Origin: a candidate division TM6 bacterium RIFCSPHIGHO2_12_FULL_36_22
Lineage (GTDB): Bacteria > Babelota > Babeliae > Babelales > UBA12409
Direction: 5' to 3'
Length of the DNA: 35,715 nt
Assembly (NCBI GenBank): GCA_001771315.1
Contig: METK01000004.1
Location: forward strand, 1-35,715
Position numbers and translations under genes: made by a program. The notes under the pieces were generated by a model, which saw only the letters and a program-made list of their open reading frames with translations, did not search any database and was not told the DNA's origin. Below are positions 16,013 to 24,789 of this stretch, in pieces (the first letter of the stretch is position 1; each line of letters begins with the position of its first letter).

Positions 16013-16252
16013 CTACTCAACAAATTTTTCGATATAGGAAACCAGATCACCGATTGAACTCAACTGATCTGCATCATCATCTGATATCTCAATCATGAAC
16101 ACTTCTTCAAGTTTCATAACAATCTCGATCTTATCAAGGTCATCGAGACCTAAATCGATCAAATTTTCTGATAAATCCAATGTCACTGACTTATGGGTAA
16201 GCTTTTCAAGAACAGCGTCTTTTACTTGTACTGCAATCTTATTTGTATCCAT
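16013..16252 (-). CDS. acyl carrier protein-like protein lacking the carrier serine
   Basis: 79 residues, the normal ACP length, with the ACP helix pattern: KIAVQVKDAVLEKL, then NLIDLGLDDLDKIEIVMKLE, then FMIEISDDDADQLSSIGDL and YIEKF. Acyl carrier proteins carry fatty acyl chains on a phosphopantetheine arm attached to the serine of a DSL motif at the start of helix II. Here that motif reads DDL (Asp37-Asp38-Leu39; codons GAT GAC CTT), so no arm can be attached at the usual place. The fold-defining residues are kept, which argues against simple decay. It starts eight bases after the FabD-like gene and is the last gene of the run. It may be a structural or regulatory ACP homologue; a second, normal ACP elsewhere cannot be excluded. 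Confidence 0.85.
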   Translation of the reverse strand: MDTNKIAVQVKDAVLEKLTHKSVTLDLSENLIDLGLDDLDKIEIVMKLEEVFMIEISDDDADQLSSIGDLVSYIEKFVE

Positions 16253-16260
16253 AAATTATC

Positions 16261-17229
16261 CTATTCTTCTTCTCCAACTATCTGTAGTTTAAAATCTAAC
16301 TGAGTATCTGGAAATAATTTCTTAAAATTTTCAACATCGGCACGTTGTGCAAAAACCAATAATTCTTTATCGGGATATTGCTTTCGCACTAACTTTTCAA
16401 AATCCTTACCTGGACCAATCTGAATCAAAAGATCAACGTCATCAAAATTTTTAATAGATTCCTGCCATAAAAGTGGCGAAAATAATTGGCTAACAACTAT
16501 TTTTTTAACGTCCTCAGCTTTGGTAATCTTTTTAGCATTATAGTTATTGGTTAAAGGTATTTGCAAATCCTTAAAATCGATCTTTCCAAGATATAAACTC
16601 AACTGCTCAACTACAGGATCCATTAAGTGTGAATGAAATCCAAAAGCAATATCAACATCTTTAAATTTAAGTTTTTTTTCCTTATCCAATATTTCTCGTA
16701 ACTTGGCAATTTCATTGGCTTCACCAGAAACTACAAATTCCGTTTCATGATTATGAGCAGCAATAGCCAAAGTTTTACAATCTTTTAATGATACTATAAT
16801 TTTGTTCAATTGCTCAAAAGTCAAACCATTGACTTGAAAAACAGCACCATGAAGATTATTCAACATTTCTTCATAAAATTGAGCGTACTTTTTTAATGCA
16901 TACAAGCCATCTGGAAATGTAAAACCTTTTGCTGAATATAATGCACCAAATTGCCCAATCCCATAACCACCAACTAAACTTGGTTCAATACCTGCTTTGA
17001 GAAGTAAACTTGCTATCGCACTCTGCACAACAAACAGCGATAAATATGCCTGAGATGGTTGAGATAATTCCACATCCGATGAAGCAAAACATAACTTAAT
17101 AAAATTGAAATCGAGACATGCAGATGCTTCTTCAAAGTATTCTTGTATAGTACGTGAATCATCATAAAGATCTTTACACATACCAACAAATTGAGATCCG
17201 TAACCAGGAAACAGCAATCCAATTTTCAT
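16261..17229 (-). CDS. FabD-like acyltransferase homologue without nucleophilic serine
   Basis: 322 residues, slightly longer than FabD (about 310). FabD moves malonyl from CoA to ACP through a Ser-His pair, with the serine in GHSLG. The family framework is clear: LLFPGYGSQFVGM at the N terminus (normally PGQGSQ), GGYGIGQFGALYSAKGFTF (86-104), HNHETEFVVSGEANEI (159-174) and FGFHSHLMDPV. The elbow reads GYGIG: Gly90 replaces the serine and Tyr89 the histidine. The Gln of PGQGSQ is Tyr10, and the substrate-carboxylate Arg region reads LKKYAQFYE. The active-site His (199, FHSH) is retained. Malonyl transfer is therefore unlikely. It begins two bases after the gltX stop and is followed by the ACP-like gene; the two may form a non-catalytic complex. 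Confidence 0.85.
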   Translation of the reverse strand: MKIGLLFPGYGSQFVGMCKDLYDDSRTIQEYFEEASACLDFNFIKLCFASSDVELSQPSQAYLSLFVVQSAIASLLLKAGIEPSLVGGYGIGQFGALYSAKGFTFPDGLYALKKYAQFYEEMLNNLHGAVFQVNGLTFEQLNKIIVSLKDCKTLAIAAHNHETEFVVSGEANEIAKLREILDKEKKLKFKDVDIAFGFHSHLMDPVVEQLSLYLGKIDFKDLQIPLTNNYNAKKITKAEDVKKIVVSQLFSPLLWQESIKNFDDVDLLIQIGPGKDFEKLVRKQYPDKELLVFAQRADVENFKKLFPDTQLDFKLQIVGEEE

Positions 17230-17231
17230 AG

Positions 17232-18632
17232 CTATCCTAGAGATTCAACAAAAGACCTTAAACGCTTTAAACTTTCGTTTTTGCCAAGCAAGAACAACAA
17301 TTGAAAAACACTAGGACTCTCTGTTGTACCAATAAGCGCTAACCGCACAGGCTGCGCTACAGCAGGCAATTTGAGATGTGCTTGCTTGCAATAACTTGTT
17401 ATTAATTCTTTTATCAAATCTGCGTCCCATAGAGAAAGACTTTCTAGCAGATTGACCAGTCGTCCTATATGCAACGCTGTTTCATGTACAACCCATTTAT
17501 CTGATAATTGTGCATCAACAACAATCGAACCCTTGTATAGTAATCGCAATTCATCAATAAGACCGCACAAAGTTCGTGTACGTTCTTTATATATTGTAAT
17601 AGCTTGCAATAGAATATCTCTATTCCAAGTATTCAATTCTTGTTGCAATGGAACTTTCATTGTAGTTTCTATGTAATCCAAAAGAGCTGCCGAATCTGTG
17701 TCACGAAGGTAAACACCATTAAGCCAATTAAGTTTTTCGATATCAAAAATTGCCCCTGATTTACCTACACCTTCCAATGTAAATAGCTTAATCAATTCTT
17801 CTTTCGTAAAAATCTCTTGGTCACCATAAGACCAACCAAGACGAACTAGATAATTAAGCAACGCATCAGGTAAATATCCTGCATCCTTATACTCTATTAC
17901 TGATACAGCACCATCGCGTTTTGATAATTTTCCACCATCAGGACTTAGAATTAAAGGTAAATGTGCCCACTCTGGTTGAGTAAATTCAAAAGCATCATAT
18001 AAAAGAATCTGTTTAACCGTATTACCTAAATGCTCTTCTCCACGAATAACATAATTAATACGCATCTCAGCATCATCAACAACAACTACAAAATTATAAA
18101 CTGGAGAACCATCAGAACGCGCGATAATAAAATCATCTATTTGATCACGATCTATAACAATTTCACCACGAATTAAATCAGTAAACTTAACTTGTTTTAT
18201 ATGATCTGGAACTTTGAAACGAATAACATATGACCCAACAAAACTGGAGCAATCCCTTTCCCGACAACACTGATCATATCTACAATTTTCACCAAGCCGA
18301 TTTTGTAATTCAAGCTCAGAACAATAGCACTTATATGCCTTACCTGCAATCAACAATTTCTGCAAATATTTCTTATGCTTATCTTCAAACGATGACTGAA
18401 TGTATAATGGTTCATCGCTTACCAATTGCATCCATGCTAATGAATCTATAATTGAATCTTGAAATTTTTTAGTTGAGCGCTCTTTGTCCGTATCTTCAAT
18501 ACGAATAATGAATGTACCATTATTGTGTCGAGCAAATAGCCAATTGAAAATTGCTGCACGTAGTCCACCAATATGCAAATTGCCCGTTGGAGATGGGGCA
18601 AACCGCACACGGACCTTACTCAAATTAGGCAT
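17232..18632 (-). CDS. gltX: glutamyl-tRNA synthetase
   Basis: 466 residues, typical. GltX charges tRNA-Glu with glutamate, and in bacteria lacking GlnRS also tRNA-Gln for later amidation. Class I landmarks: VRFAPSPTGNLHIGGLRAA with the HIGH-type motif, FIIRIEDTDKERS, YVIRGEEHLGNT, and GGKLSKRDGA with KLSKR near residue 236. The chosen ATG overlaps the stop of the upstream TPR gene, suggesting coupled translation; a GTG two codons earlier is possible. Four cysteines in CYCSE and CCRERDC are extra features. Its neighbour fabD-like gene starts two bases after the stop. Confidence 0.96.
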   Translation of the reverse strand: MPNLSKVRVRFAPSPTGNLHIGGLRAAIFNWLFARHNNGTFIIRIEDTDKERSTKKFQDSIIDSLAWMQLVSDEPLYIQSSFEDKHKKYLQKLLIAGKAYKCYCSELELQNRLGENCRYDQCCRERDCSSFVGSYVIRFKVPDHIKQVKFTDLIRGEIVIDRDQIDDFIIARSDGSPVYNFVVVVDDAEMRINYVIRGEEHLGNTVKQILLYDAFEFTQPEWAHLPLILSPDGGKLSKRDGAVSVIEYKDAGYLPDALLNYLVRLGWSYGDQEIFTKEELIKLFTLEGVGKSGAIFDIEKLNWLNGVYLRDTDSAALLDYIETTMKVPLQQELNTWNRDILLQAITIYKERTRTLCGLIDELRLLYKGSIVVDAQLSDKWVVHETALHIGRLVNLLESLSLWDADLIKELITSYCKQAHLKLPAVAQPVRLALIGTTESPSVFQLLFLLGKNESLKRLRSFVESLG

Positions 18633-19326
18633 TACCACGACGCATTTTCGCTAAAGAAGCCCATGGTGATGGAATAATGTAATCTGGAAGTTTTTTCGGC
18701 TCACCATTGATAATTTTATCCCATACTGTTTGCGCTTGTTGCAAATCACCTTGAGATGAATAATATTCTCCCAAGTAATAAAGAGCCATATCTGCGAATT
18801 GATTGGTCTTATCTTCACTCAGCGTCTTAAGTGCTGCAAGACCTTCTGTTGCCGTTTTAACATTATCAAGTTGTACCAATGCAGCAGTTACTTTATACAA
18901 TGAATTGAAAGGACTATCAGAACCAAAATCTTTTTGCACAGAACGCATTAATTCAAGACCAGCTTCAATATCACCTTTTTCAATTAAAGCTTGCGCTCTG
19001 AACATAGCAAAGTATGGCGCTAAAGATGAAGATTTATTTTGATCATAAGCAGCCTGGAAATCCATATCCACTTGATCCCAAAGCTCTTCCTTATGCGGCT
19101 GAACATCCAAACGAAACTCTAATGAACGTGCTTTTCCATAACTGCCAAAGGAATCTATAAAAGCTTTTTGAGCTTCTTGTTGTCGATTAGCCCTACGCCA
19201 CGACAACCCAAAATACCCCCCAACACTCAATAGCAAAAAGACAAATACAACCGTCCCAACTTGAGTATATCTGCTTTGATTAACATACGTTTTTGTACTA
19301 CCGATAAAACTCTTAACTTTAGCCAT
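18625..19326 (-). CDS. membrane-anchored TPR protein (YfgM-like)
   Basis: 233 residues. A basic N terminus, one membrane segment (about 24-43, VGTVVFVFLLLSVGGYFGL), then a helical domain with TPR-like units (APYFAMFRAQALIEKGDIEA, MALYYLGEYYSSQGDLQQAQ). Layout and length match the YfgM/TPR_21 group of single-pass inner-membrane proteins that assist secreted protein folding near SecYEG; this assignment is by architecture only. It leads the run TPR-gltX-fabD-acpP and overlaps gltX by eight bases. Confidence 0.75.
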   Translation of the reverse strand: MAKVKSFIGSTKTYVNQSRYTQVGTVVFVFLLLSVGGYFGLSWRRANRQQEAQKAFIDSFGSYGKARSLEFRLDVQPHKEELWDQVDMDFQAAYDQNKSSSLAPYFAMFRAQALIEKGDIEAGLELMRSVQKDFGSDSPFNSLYKVTAALVQLDNVKTATEGLAALKTLSEDKTNQFADMALYYLGEYYSSQGDLQQAQTVWDKIINGEPKKLPDYIIPSPWASLAKMRRGNA

Positions 19327-19386
19327 CGCCTATGCTCCATCAACTAAAAAATTTTATAATCTTTTTATTTTTTTTCTGATGCTGAT

Positions 19387-19662
19387 TCAGTCGCCTTTTT
19401 CCATAGCAGTTGCTTCGACTGATGCGTTTGCTGCAGCCTTTGCTTCTTTCTGCTTTTTGATTTCGTCACGCTTCACGCTACGATCATCTTTTGAAATTAA
19501 TACTTTTTTGCCTTTGTAAAAGCCACATCCTTTACACGCAGAATGAGGCATTAATGCTGCGCTACAGTTTGAACAAGTGGTAAAACTTTGTACTTCTAAA
19601 CCTTTATTTGCAAAACGTTTGTCGCGACGCTGGCGAGACGTTTTACGCTTTGGTACTGCCAT
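19387..19662 (-). CDS. rpmF: 50S ribosomal protein L32
   Basis: 91 residues, longer than the usual 57-65. L32 is a zinc-binding protein of the large subunit near the exit tunnel. The start MAVPKRKTSRQRRDKRFAN is diagnostic, followed by CSNC and CKGCG, the four zinc ligands. The C terminus carries an unusual Lys/Ala-rich extension from about residue 57. AAGGAC precedes the ATG. A good promoter lies upstream. In many bacteria rpmF is next to plsX and the fab genes; here only the degenerate fabD/acpP pair lies downstream, beyond gltX. Confidence 0.95.
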   Translation of the reverse strand: MAVPKRKTSRQRRDKRFANKGLEVQSFTTCSNCSAALMPHSACKGCGFYKGKKVLISKDDRSVKRDEIKKQKEAKAAANASVEATAMEKGD

Positions 19663-19712
19663 GATAGTCCTTAATATACTTTAGCGTGAATTAGTTGTTG
19701 ATTACGCCTATA

Positions 19713-19740
19713 ATTATACCTATTTACTCAAGAAAGTAAA
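19713..19740 (-). promoter_or_regulatory. promoter of rpmF
   Basis: Minus strand: TTTACT (19735-19740), 16-base spacer, perfect TATAAT (19713-19718), about 50 bases before the start codon. Confidence 0.65.
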
Positions 19741-19781
19741 TTATTTTCAGTATATTTTCTTCCTTAATCTAGATTAACAGA

Positions 19782-19820
19782 AATGGCTCAATAAGCGCTA
19801 CAAGCACCTATTGAGCCATT
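19782..19820 (-). terminator. 18-pair hairpin after gyrA
   Basis: Outer twelve pairs are perfect (AATGGCTCAATA with TATTGAGCCATT); six more pairs form only in minus-strand RNA, where two plus-strand A/C oppositions become G-U, leaving a three-base loop. That asymmetry shows selection on the gyrA-strand transcript. There is only a short U-rich end (ATTTCTG), so it may be a weak terminator or a processing or stability element. Confidence 0.65.
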
Positions 19821-19866
19821 CAATATTACATTTTAAGTATTAATACGATCTATTGATTAATACGAA

Positions 19867-22365
19867 TTAATCTGCTTGCTCCTCTTGGACATGCGATTTT
19901 GCTGATTCTTCTTCTTGAGAATCCTCTTCAAATGCTGCAACCGATACTAATTTTTGTCCCGGCTCTAGACGAATTAATCGCACACCTCGCGCCTGGCGAC
20001 CCATAGTACGGATCTCTTTACGCGATAAACGAATAATCTTACCATAGGTATCCATCAGAAGTAGGTTAGAATCATCCCCAACAATCACAAGACCAATCAC
20101 TTCGCCATTGCGAGTATCAGCCGGTATAGTTCGAACACCAACTCCTCCACGATGAGCAACCCTAAAGTCTGATGCTTTTACACACTTACCATAACCTTTT
20201 TGCGTTGCAAACAATAATTGCTTGTCATCATCTTCGACCACTTCCATTCCAACAACTCGATCGCCTTTTCGTAAACGAATACCCATAACACCCGCTGCTT
20301 GGCGACCCATTTGTCGAACTTCCGTTTCTTTAAAACGAATACCCTGACCAAATGCCGTTGCAATAACAATAGAATCTTTGCCAGAACTAATTTGCGTAAA
20401 GACCAGCTCATCACCTTCGCGAAGACCAAGCGCACGAATACCTGTTGCACGAATTTTAGCAAATGCCATTGCATCAGTCCGCTTAATAATGCCGTTCTTA
20501 GTAAGCATAACAATGTTTTTGCCTTCCATGTCACGAGTACATAAAAGTTTAACAACCTGCTCTCCTTCAACCAATGGTAATAGATTGATAACAGCACGGC
20601 CCTTAGCAATACGAGATCCTTCTGGAACTTCAAACACATTCAAGCTATATACGCGACCGAAATTCGTAAAGAAGAGAAGTTCATCATGATTCTTGGCAAC
20701 AAATAGATCCTGTACAACATCGTCAGAACCTTCCAATGAAGCCATACCTTTTTTACCTTTACCACCACGATGTTGAACATCATATGTGTCCAAGGCCACA
20801 CGCTTGACATAACCCTTTTTGGTTAAGGTCACAACAACATCTTCATCTGGAATTAAGTCTGCTTCAGAAAGAACATCAATTGCTCCCTCAATACGCGTAC
20901 GACGTGCATCAGAATAGTTAGCACGGATCTCTTCAAATTCTGCAATAATTTCCTTATGCAAAATTTCTCTATCTTTTAAAACAGAACGAAGATAAATAAT
21001 CTTCTCTTTTAATTCTTCAATTTCCTGATAAATCTTTTCTTGTTCTAAACCAGTCAAGCGCTGCAGACGCATTTCAAGAATTGCTTTACTTTGAACCTCA
21101 GTCAACTTATATCGCTCATTCAATTGCGTAACCGCATGCTGCATATCAGAAGACTTTTTGATGAGCTGTACAACTTCATCAATATTTTGCAATGCTATCA
21201 CAAAACCTTGTAAAAGGTGTTCTCGCTCAAGAGCTCGCCTTAAGTCATATTCTGTACGTTTGTAAACAATTTCTTCTCGATGAAGCAAAAATTGCTCAAT
21301 TAATGAACGTAATGTAAAGATAGTTGGCTTCCTGTCCAACAACGCTAACATCAAAATTGAAATCGAACTTTGTAACGCAGTATATTTATATAACTGATTA
21401 AGAATAACCTCAGGAATTTCACCCTTCTTAATATCAATAACAAGACGAATACCCTTTTTGTTGGACTCGTCACGAATATTAGAAATTCCATCAATAATTT
21501 TATCTTTAACGAGTTCAGCAATCTTAATTACTAAATCTGCTTTATTAACAAGATATGGAAGCTCAGAAACAATAATACGAGCACCCTTTTTATCTTCTTC
21601 AACTTCTGCAATACCACGAAGAATAAGGTTACCACGCCCCGTTTTGTATGCTTTAACAATACCCGAACGCCCACAAATAATCCCTCCTGTTGGAAAATCT
21701 GGCGCAGGAATTATGTTAAACAATTCTTCATCTGTCAGTGTTGGTTTTTTCAGAATTGCTAAACATGCATCAATTACTTCAGCCAAATTATGTGGGGGCA
21801 TAGATGTTGCCATACCAACCGCAATACCTGACGTACCGTTTATCAATAAGTTTGGTAAACGACTAGGTAAAATAACCGGCTCAACAGTAGAATCATCAAA
21901 GTTTGGTATAAATGGTACAGTTTCTTTATCAAGATCAGCCAAAATTTGTGCCGTAATCTTTTGCATACGAATTTCTGTGTAACGCATAGCCGCTGGGTTA
22001 TCCCCATCGATAGAACCCCAGTTACCCTGACCATCCAGCAACGGATATCGTTTAGAAAATTCTTGAACCATACCGACCATGGTATTATATACAGCTTGGT
22101 CACCATGTGGGTGATATTTACCAAGCACTTCACCAACTACACGTACTGATTTGTGATATGGTTTATTATGCCAATACCCCAATTGATACATAGTATACAG
22201 CACTCTTCTGTGCACTGGTTTTAATCCATCACGAACATCGGGAATTGCCCGACTGACAACAACTGACATAGCATAGTCTAAAAATGACGATTTTAACTCA
22301 TCTTCCAACAATACTGATGCCGGCTTTGACAAAGAGGACTTTTCTACATTTGTTTCATTGTCCAT
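19867..22365 (-). CDS. gyrA: DNA gyrase subunit A
   Basis: 832 residues. GyrA cuts and rejoins DNA in the A2B2 gyrase that introduces negative supercoils. Landmarks: LDYAMSVVVSRAIPDVRDGL, KPVHRRVLYTM, the catalytic tyrosine in AAMRYTEIRM (Tyr129), and six C-terminal beta-pinwheel blades with the gyrase box DVQHRGGKGKKGM, which separates GyrA from ParC. The start ATG follows GGAAG; a TTG two codons earlier is possible. In the quinolone region the sequence is HGDQAVYNTMV: Gln90 and Asn94 stand where E. coli has Ser83 and Asp87. The C-terminal tail is acidic. gyrB is not adjacent. Confidence 0.97.
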   Translation of the reverse strand: MDNETNVEKSSLSKPASVLLEDELKSSFLDYAMSVVVSRAIPDVRDGLKPVHRRVLYTMYQLGYWHNKPYHKSVRVVGEVLGKYHPHGDQAVYNTMVGMVQEFSKRYPLLDGQGNWGSIDGDNPAAMRYTEIRMQKITAQILADLDKETVPFIPNFDDSTVEPVILPSRLPNLLINGTSGIAVGMATSMPPHNLAEVIDACLAILKKPTLTDEELFNIIPAPDFPTGGIICGRSGIVKAYKTGRGNLILRGIAEVEEDKKGARIIVSELPYLVNKADLVIKIAELVKDKIIDGISNIRDESNKKGIRLVIDIKKGEIPEVILNQLYKYTALQSSISILMLALLDRKPTIFTLRSLIEQFLLHREEIVYKRTEYDLRRALEREHLLQGFVIALQNIDEVVQLIKKSSDMQHAVTQLNERYKLTEVQSKAILEMRLQRLTGLEQEKIYQEIEELKEKIIYLRSVLKDREILHKEIIAEFEEIRANYSDARRTRIEGAIDVLSEADLIPDEDVVVTLTKKGYVKRVALDTYDVQHRGGKGKKGMASLEGSDDVVQDLFVAKNHDELLFFTNFGRVYSLNVFEVPEGSRIAKGRAVINLLPLVEGEQVVKLLCTRDMEGKNIVMLTKNGIIKRTDAMAFAKIRATGIRALGLREGDELVFTQISSGKDSIVIATAFGQGIRFKETEVRQMGRQAAGVMGIRLRKGDRVVGMEVVEDDDKQLLFATQKGYGKCVKASDFRVAHRGGVGVRTIPADTRNGEVIGLVIVGDDSNLLLMDTYGKIIRLSRKEIRTMGRQARGVRLIRLEPGQKLVSVAAFEEDSQEEESAKSHVQEEQAD

Positions 22366-22491
22366 AAACAACTTCCGTTCTGTTAAACTTACCTAAATCT
22401 ATCCTGAGTATCTATAGTGTTAACTTCTTGCTTCATAGAAACTGATTTCATCTTAATCTTACAAAACTAAGATCAGAACATTCTCTCCACA

Positions 22492-22525
22492 AGCTGGCAC
22501 GGTGGAACTCACCGCCGGATTTTTT
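22492..22525 (+). ncRNA. GC-rich hairpin with T-run, possible small RNA end
   Basis: Inside the 443-base gap between gyrA and lepA. CTGGC (22493-22497), AC, GGTG, GAACT loop, CACC, GCCGG, then ATTTTTTG: a plus-strand terminator-like structure far more GC-rich than the flanks. No plus-strand gene ends before it; the transcript, if any, would start within about 110 bases upstream, opposite the gyrA leader. I recognise no known RNA family. The rest of the gap shows AT-rich sequence and a lepA promoter candidate. Confidence 0.35.
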
Positions 22526-22732
22526 GAGTTGATCGCTGCATTCAAAACTATGAGCAACAAATCTTTTATATAATAATCATTATTATCGATCATTTAACAA
22601 AAAATCAAATTAACTATTGAAACCCCTTGCTAACTTTAAATATTTACTTATTTTTTCTTATACTAATATCATTATTAATAATACCTGAAAACTCACTTTT
22701 TCACAAGGTCAAACTCCCTGTAAAGCCTATAA

Positions 22733-22761
22733 TTTACAAAAAGTATATCCTCATCTAAACT
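22733..22761 (+). promoter_or_regulatory. possible promoter of lepA
   Basis: TTTACA, 17-base spacer, TAAACT, about 45 bases before the lepA start. Confidence 0.4.
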
Positions 22762-22808
22762 AAGAGAAAATACTTTTAAATAGGGGCTATATTTTTCTTA
22801 GCACAGGT

Positions 22809-24629
22809 ATGGATATAAAAAAAAGAGATCTATCACAAATTCCTCCAGAAAATATCAGAAACTTTTCAATAATCGCACACATTGATCATGGAAAATCAAC
22901 ACTGGCAGACCGCTTATTGGAGTATACTGGCACGCTTCAATCTCGAACCAAATCTGAACAATTTTTGGATAAACTTCAAGTTGAAAAGGAGCGTGGAATT
23001 ACTGTAAAAGCTAACACGGCTTCAATGTTCTATGAAAAGGATGGCAAAACATATTTACTTAATCTCATCGATACGCCAGGCCACGTAGATTTCAGTTATG
23101 AAGTATCTCGTTCTCTGTATGCCTGCCAAGGTGCTCTCTTACTTGTAGATGCTGCTCAAGGTGTTCAAGCGCAAACCATGGCAAATTTTTATCTAGCATT
23201 TGAACAAGATCTCACAATTGTCCCAATTATTAATAAAATTGATATGGTTACAGCAAATCCGGATCGTGTTAAACAACAACTCGAAAATCTCTTTGATTTC
23301 AAACCAAAAGAAGTTATCTTAGCCTCAGCAAAAGCAGGAATTGGTATTAAAGAAATATTGGATGCAATTGTAGACCGTATGCCAGCCCCAGTAGCTAACC
23401 CACATGAGCCTTTCAAAGCTTTGCTATTTGATTCTTGGTATGATGAATACCGTGGCGTTGTCTGTCTTATTGCTATTAAAGATGGAATGCTCAAAAAAGG
23501 GGATGCCGTCGCCTTAGCTCAAGCAAAACGTAAATATGAAATATTAGAGATAGGACTTATGTACCCTGATGAAACACCAACTGGCACATTGCATGCCGGT
23601 CAGGTAGGCTACATTATCACTGGTATGAAAACTGTCAAAGAAGCACAAATTGGTGATACTGTCTTTAATCCTAACTCGCCAGTTAAAGCGTTTCCAGGAT
23701 TTAAACGTGCAAAACCAATGGTATTTGCTGGTATCTATCCTGTTGATACTACAGAGTTTCCCTTGTTAGCCGATGCTGTAGAAAAGCTCATTCTCAATGA
23801 TGCTAGTGTTACAATAGAAAAAAAGACATCTGCTGCACTGGGCCTTGGTTTTCGTTGCGGCTTTCTTGGACTCCTTCATATGGATGTGTTTAAAGAACGC
23901 CTAGAACAAGAATATGACATGAGTATTATTGTCACGGCACCAAGCGTACGATTCAAAGTCATATTAAACAATGGCAAAGAACTAGAAATTGAAAATCCAT
24001 CAGATTTTCCAGAACGACAAAATATTAGTGAAATTCAAGAACCAATTATCAATGCCACAATAATCGTTCCCAAAAAATATCTCGGCAGTATAATCGCGCT
24101 TTGTGAAGAAAAACGCGGAGTTCAAGTTGAAATGAATTATCTTGATGAAGACCGAGTAGTACTTAAATACAAGCTCCCCCTCAATGAAGTTGCAACCGAT
24201 TTTTATGATCAACTCAAATCTTTAAGCTCTGGATTTGCTAGCTTTGACTATGAGGAAGGTGGTTATGCTCCAGCAGACTTGGTCAAAATGGATATTCTTC
24301 TTAATGGTACTCAAGTTGATGCATTATCAATAATCGTACATTCTGATTTTGCATATCGTATTGGAAGAAGTCTCACAGAAAGACTCCGCAAACTAATTCA
24401 ACGACAGCTCATCGAAGTCGTCATACAGGCGGCCATTGGATCAAAAATTATTGCTCGAGAACGTTTAGCACCATTGAGAAAAGACGTTATTGCAAAATGT
24501 TATGGTGGCGACATTACCCGAAAACGTAAGCTTTTAGAAAAGCAAAAAAAGGGTAAAAAGAAAATGAAACAAATTGGTTCGGTAGAAATGCCAAAAGAAG
24601 CTTTCTATACTATTATGAAAAATGACTAA
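22809..24629 (+). CDS. lepA: elongation factor 4 (LepA)
   Basis: 606 residues, typical. EF4 is a translational GTPase that acts on stalled or back-translocated ribosomes and influences subunit assembly. GTPase motifs: IIAHIDHGKST (G1), RGITVKANTA (G2), LIDTPGHVDFSYEV (G3), NKIDM (G4) and SAKAGIG (G5). The LepA-specific C-terminal domain is present (IGSKIIARERLAPLRKDV, KCYGGDITRKRKLLEKQKKG). The Shine-Dalgarno is weak (CAGGT). It is divergent from gyrA and stands alone; LepA is often paired with lepB, which is absent here. Confidence 0.97.
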   Translation: MDIKKRDLSQIPPENIRNFSIIAHIDHGKSTLADRLLEYTGTLQSRTKSEQFLDKLQVEKERGITVKANTASMFYEKDGKTYLLNLIDTPGHVDFSYEVSRSLYACQGALLLVDAAQGVQAQTMANFYLAFEQDLTIVPIINKIDMVTANPDRVKQQLENLFDFKPKEVILASAKAGIGIKEILDAIVDRMPAPVANPHEPFKALLFDSWYDEYRGVVCLIAIKDGMLKKGDAVALAQAKRKYEILEIGLMYPDETPTGTLHAGQVGYIITGMKTVKEAQIGDTVFNPNSPVKAFPGFKRAKPMVFAGIYPVDTTEFPLLADAVEKLILNDASVTIEKKTSAALGLGFRCGFLGLLHMDVFKERLEQEYDMSIIVTAPSVRFKVILNNGKELEIENPSDFPERQNISEIQEPIINATIIVPKKYLGSIIALCEEKRGVQVEMNYLDEDRVVLKYKLPLNEVATDFYDQLKSLSSGFASFDYEEGGYAPADLVKMDILLNGTQVDALSIIVHSDFAYRIGRSLTERLRKLIQRQLIEVVIQAAIGSKIIARERLAPLRKDVIAKCYGGDITRKRKLLEKQKKGKKKMKQIGSVEMPKEAFYTIMKND

Positions 24630-24769
24630 GTTGTATTTTTCTGTTTTATTGTACTTTTGATAGCACAAACTCTTCTTGTTATTTTTGTACTTAGTGAACA
24701 CAAAAAAGCTAATGATATATAAACCATTGCTTTCGATTTCTATGATAATTTATACTTAAATTGATAAAT

Positions 24770-24775
24770 TATAAT
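24770..24775 (+). promoter_or_regulatory. -10 element of the secreted repeat-tail gene
   Basis: Perfect TATAAT fourteen bases before the ATG, no clear -35. With GGGGG directly before the start the leader would be very short, so this may instead be an AT-rich coincidence. Confidence 0.35.
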
Positions 24776-24789
24776 CATAGGGGGTTATC

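Noticed and set aside
20178-20639. Long open frame of 153 codons inside gyrA, and the similar one at 21458-21982 on plus
   Set aside because: Shadow frames of gyrA, whose own frame matches the family along its whole length.
22440-22560. Signal recognition particle RNA or tmRNA between gyrA and lepA
   Set aside because: The GC-rich hairpin lacks the conserved SRP core and any tRNA-like domain.
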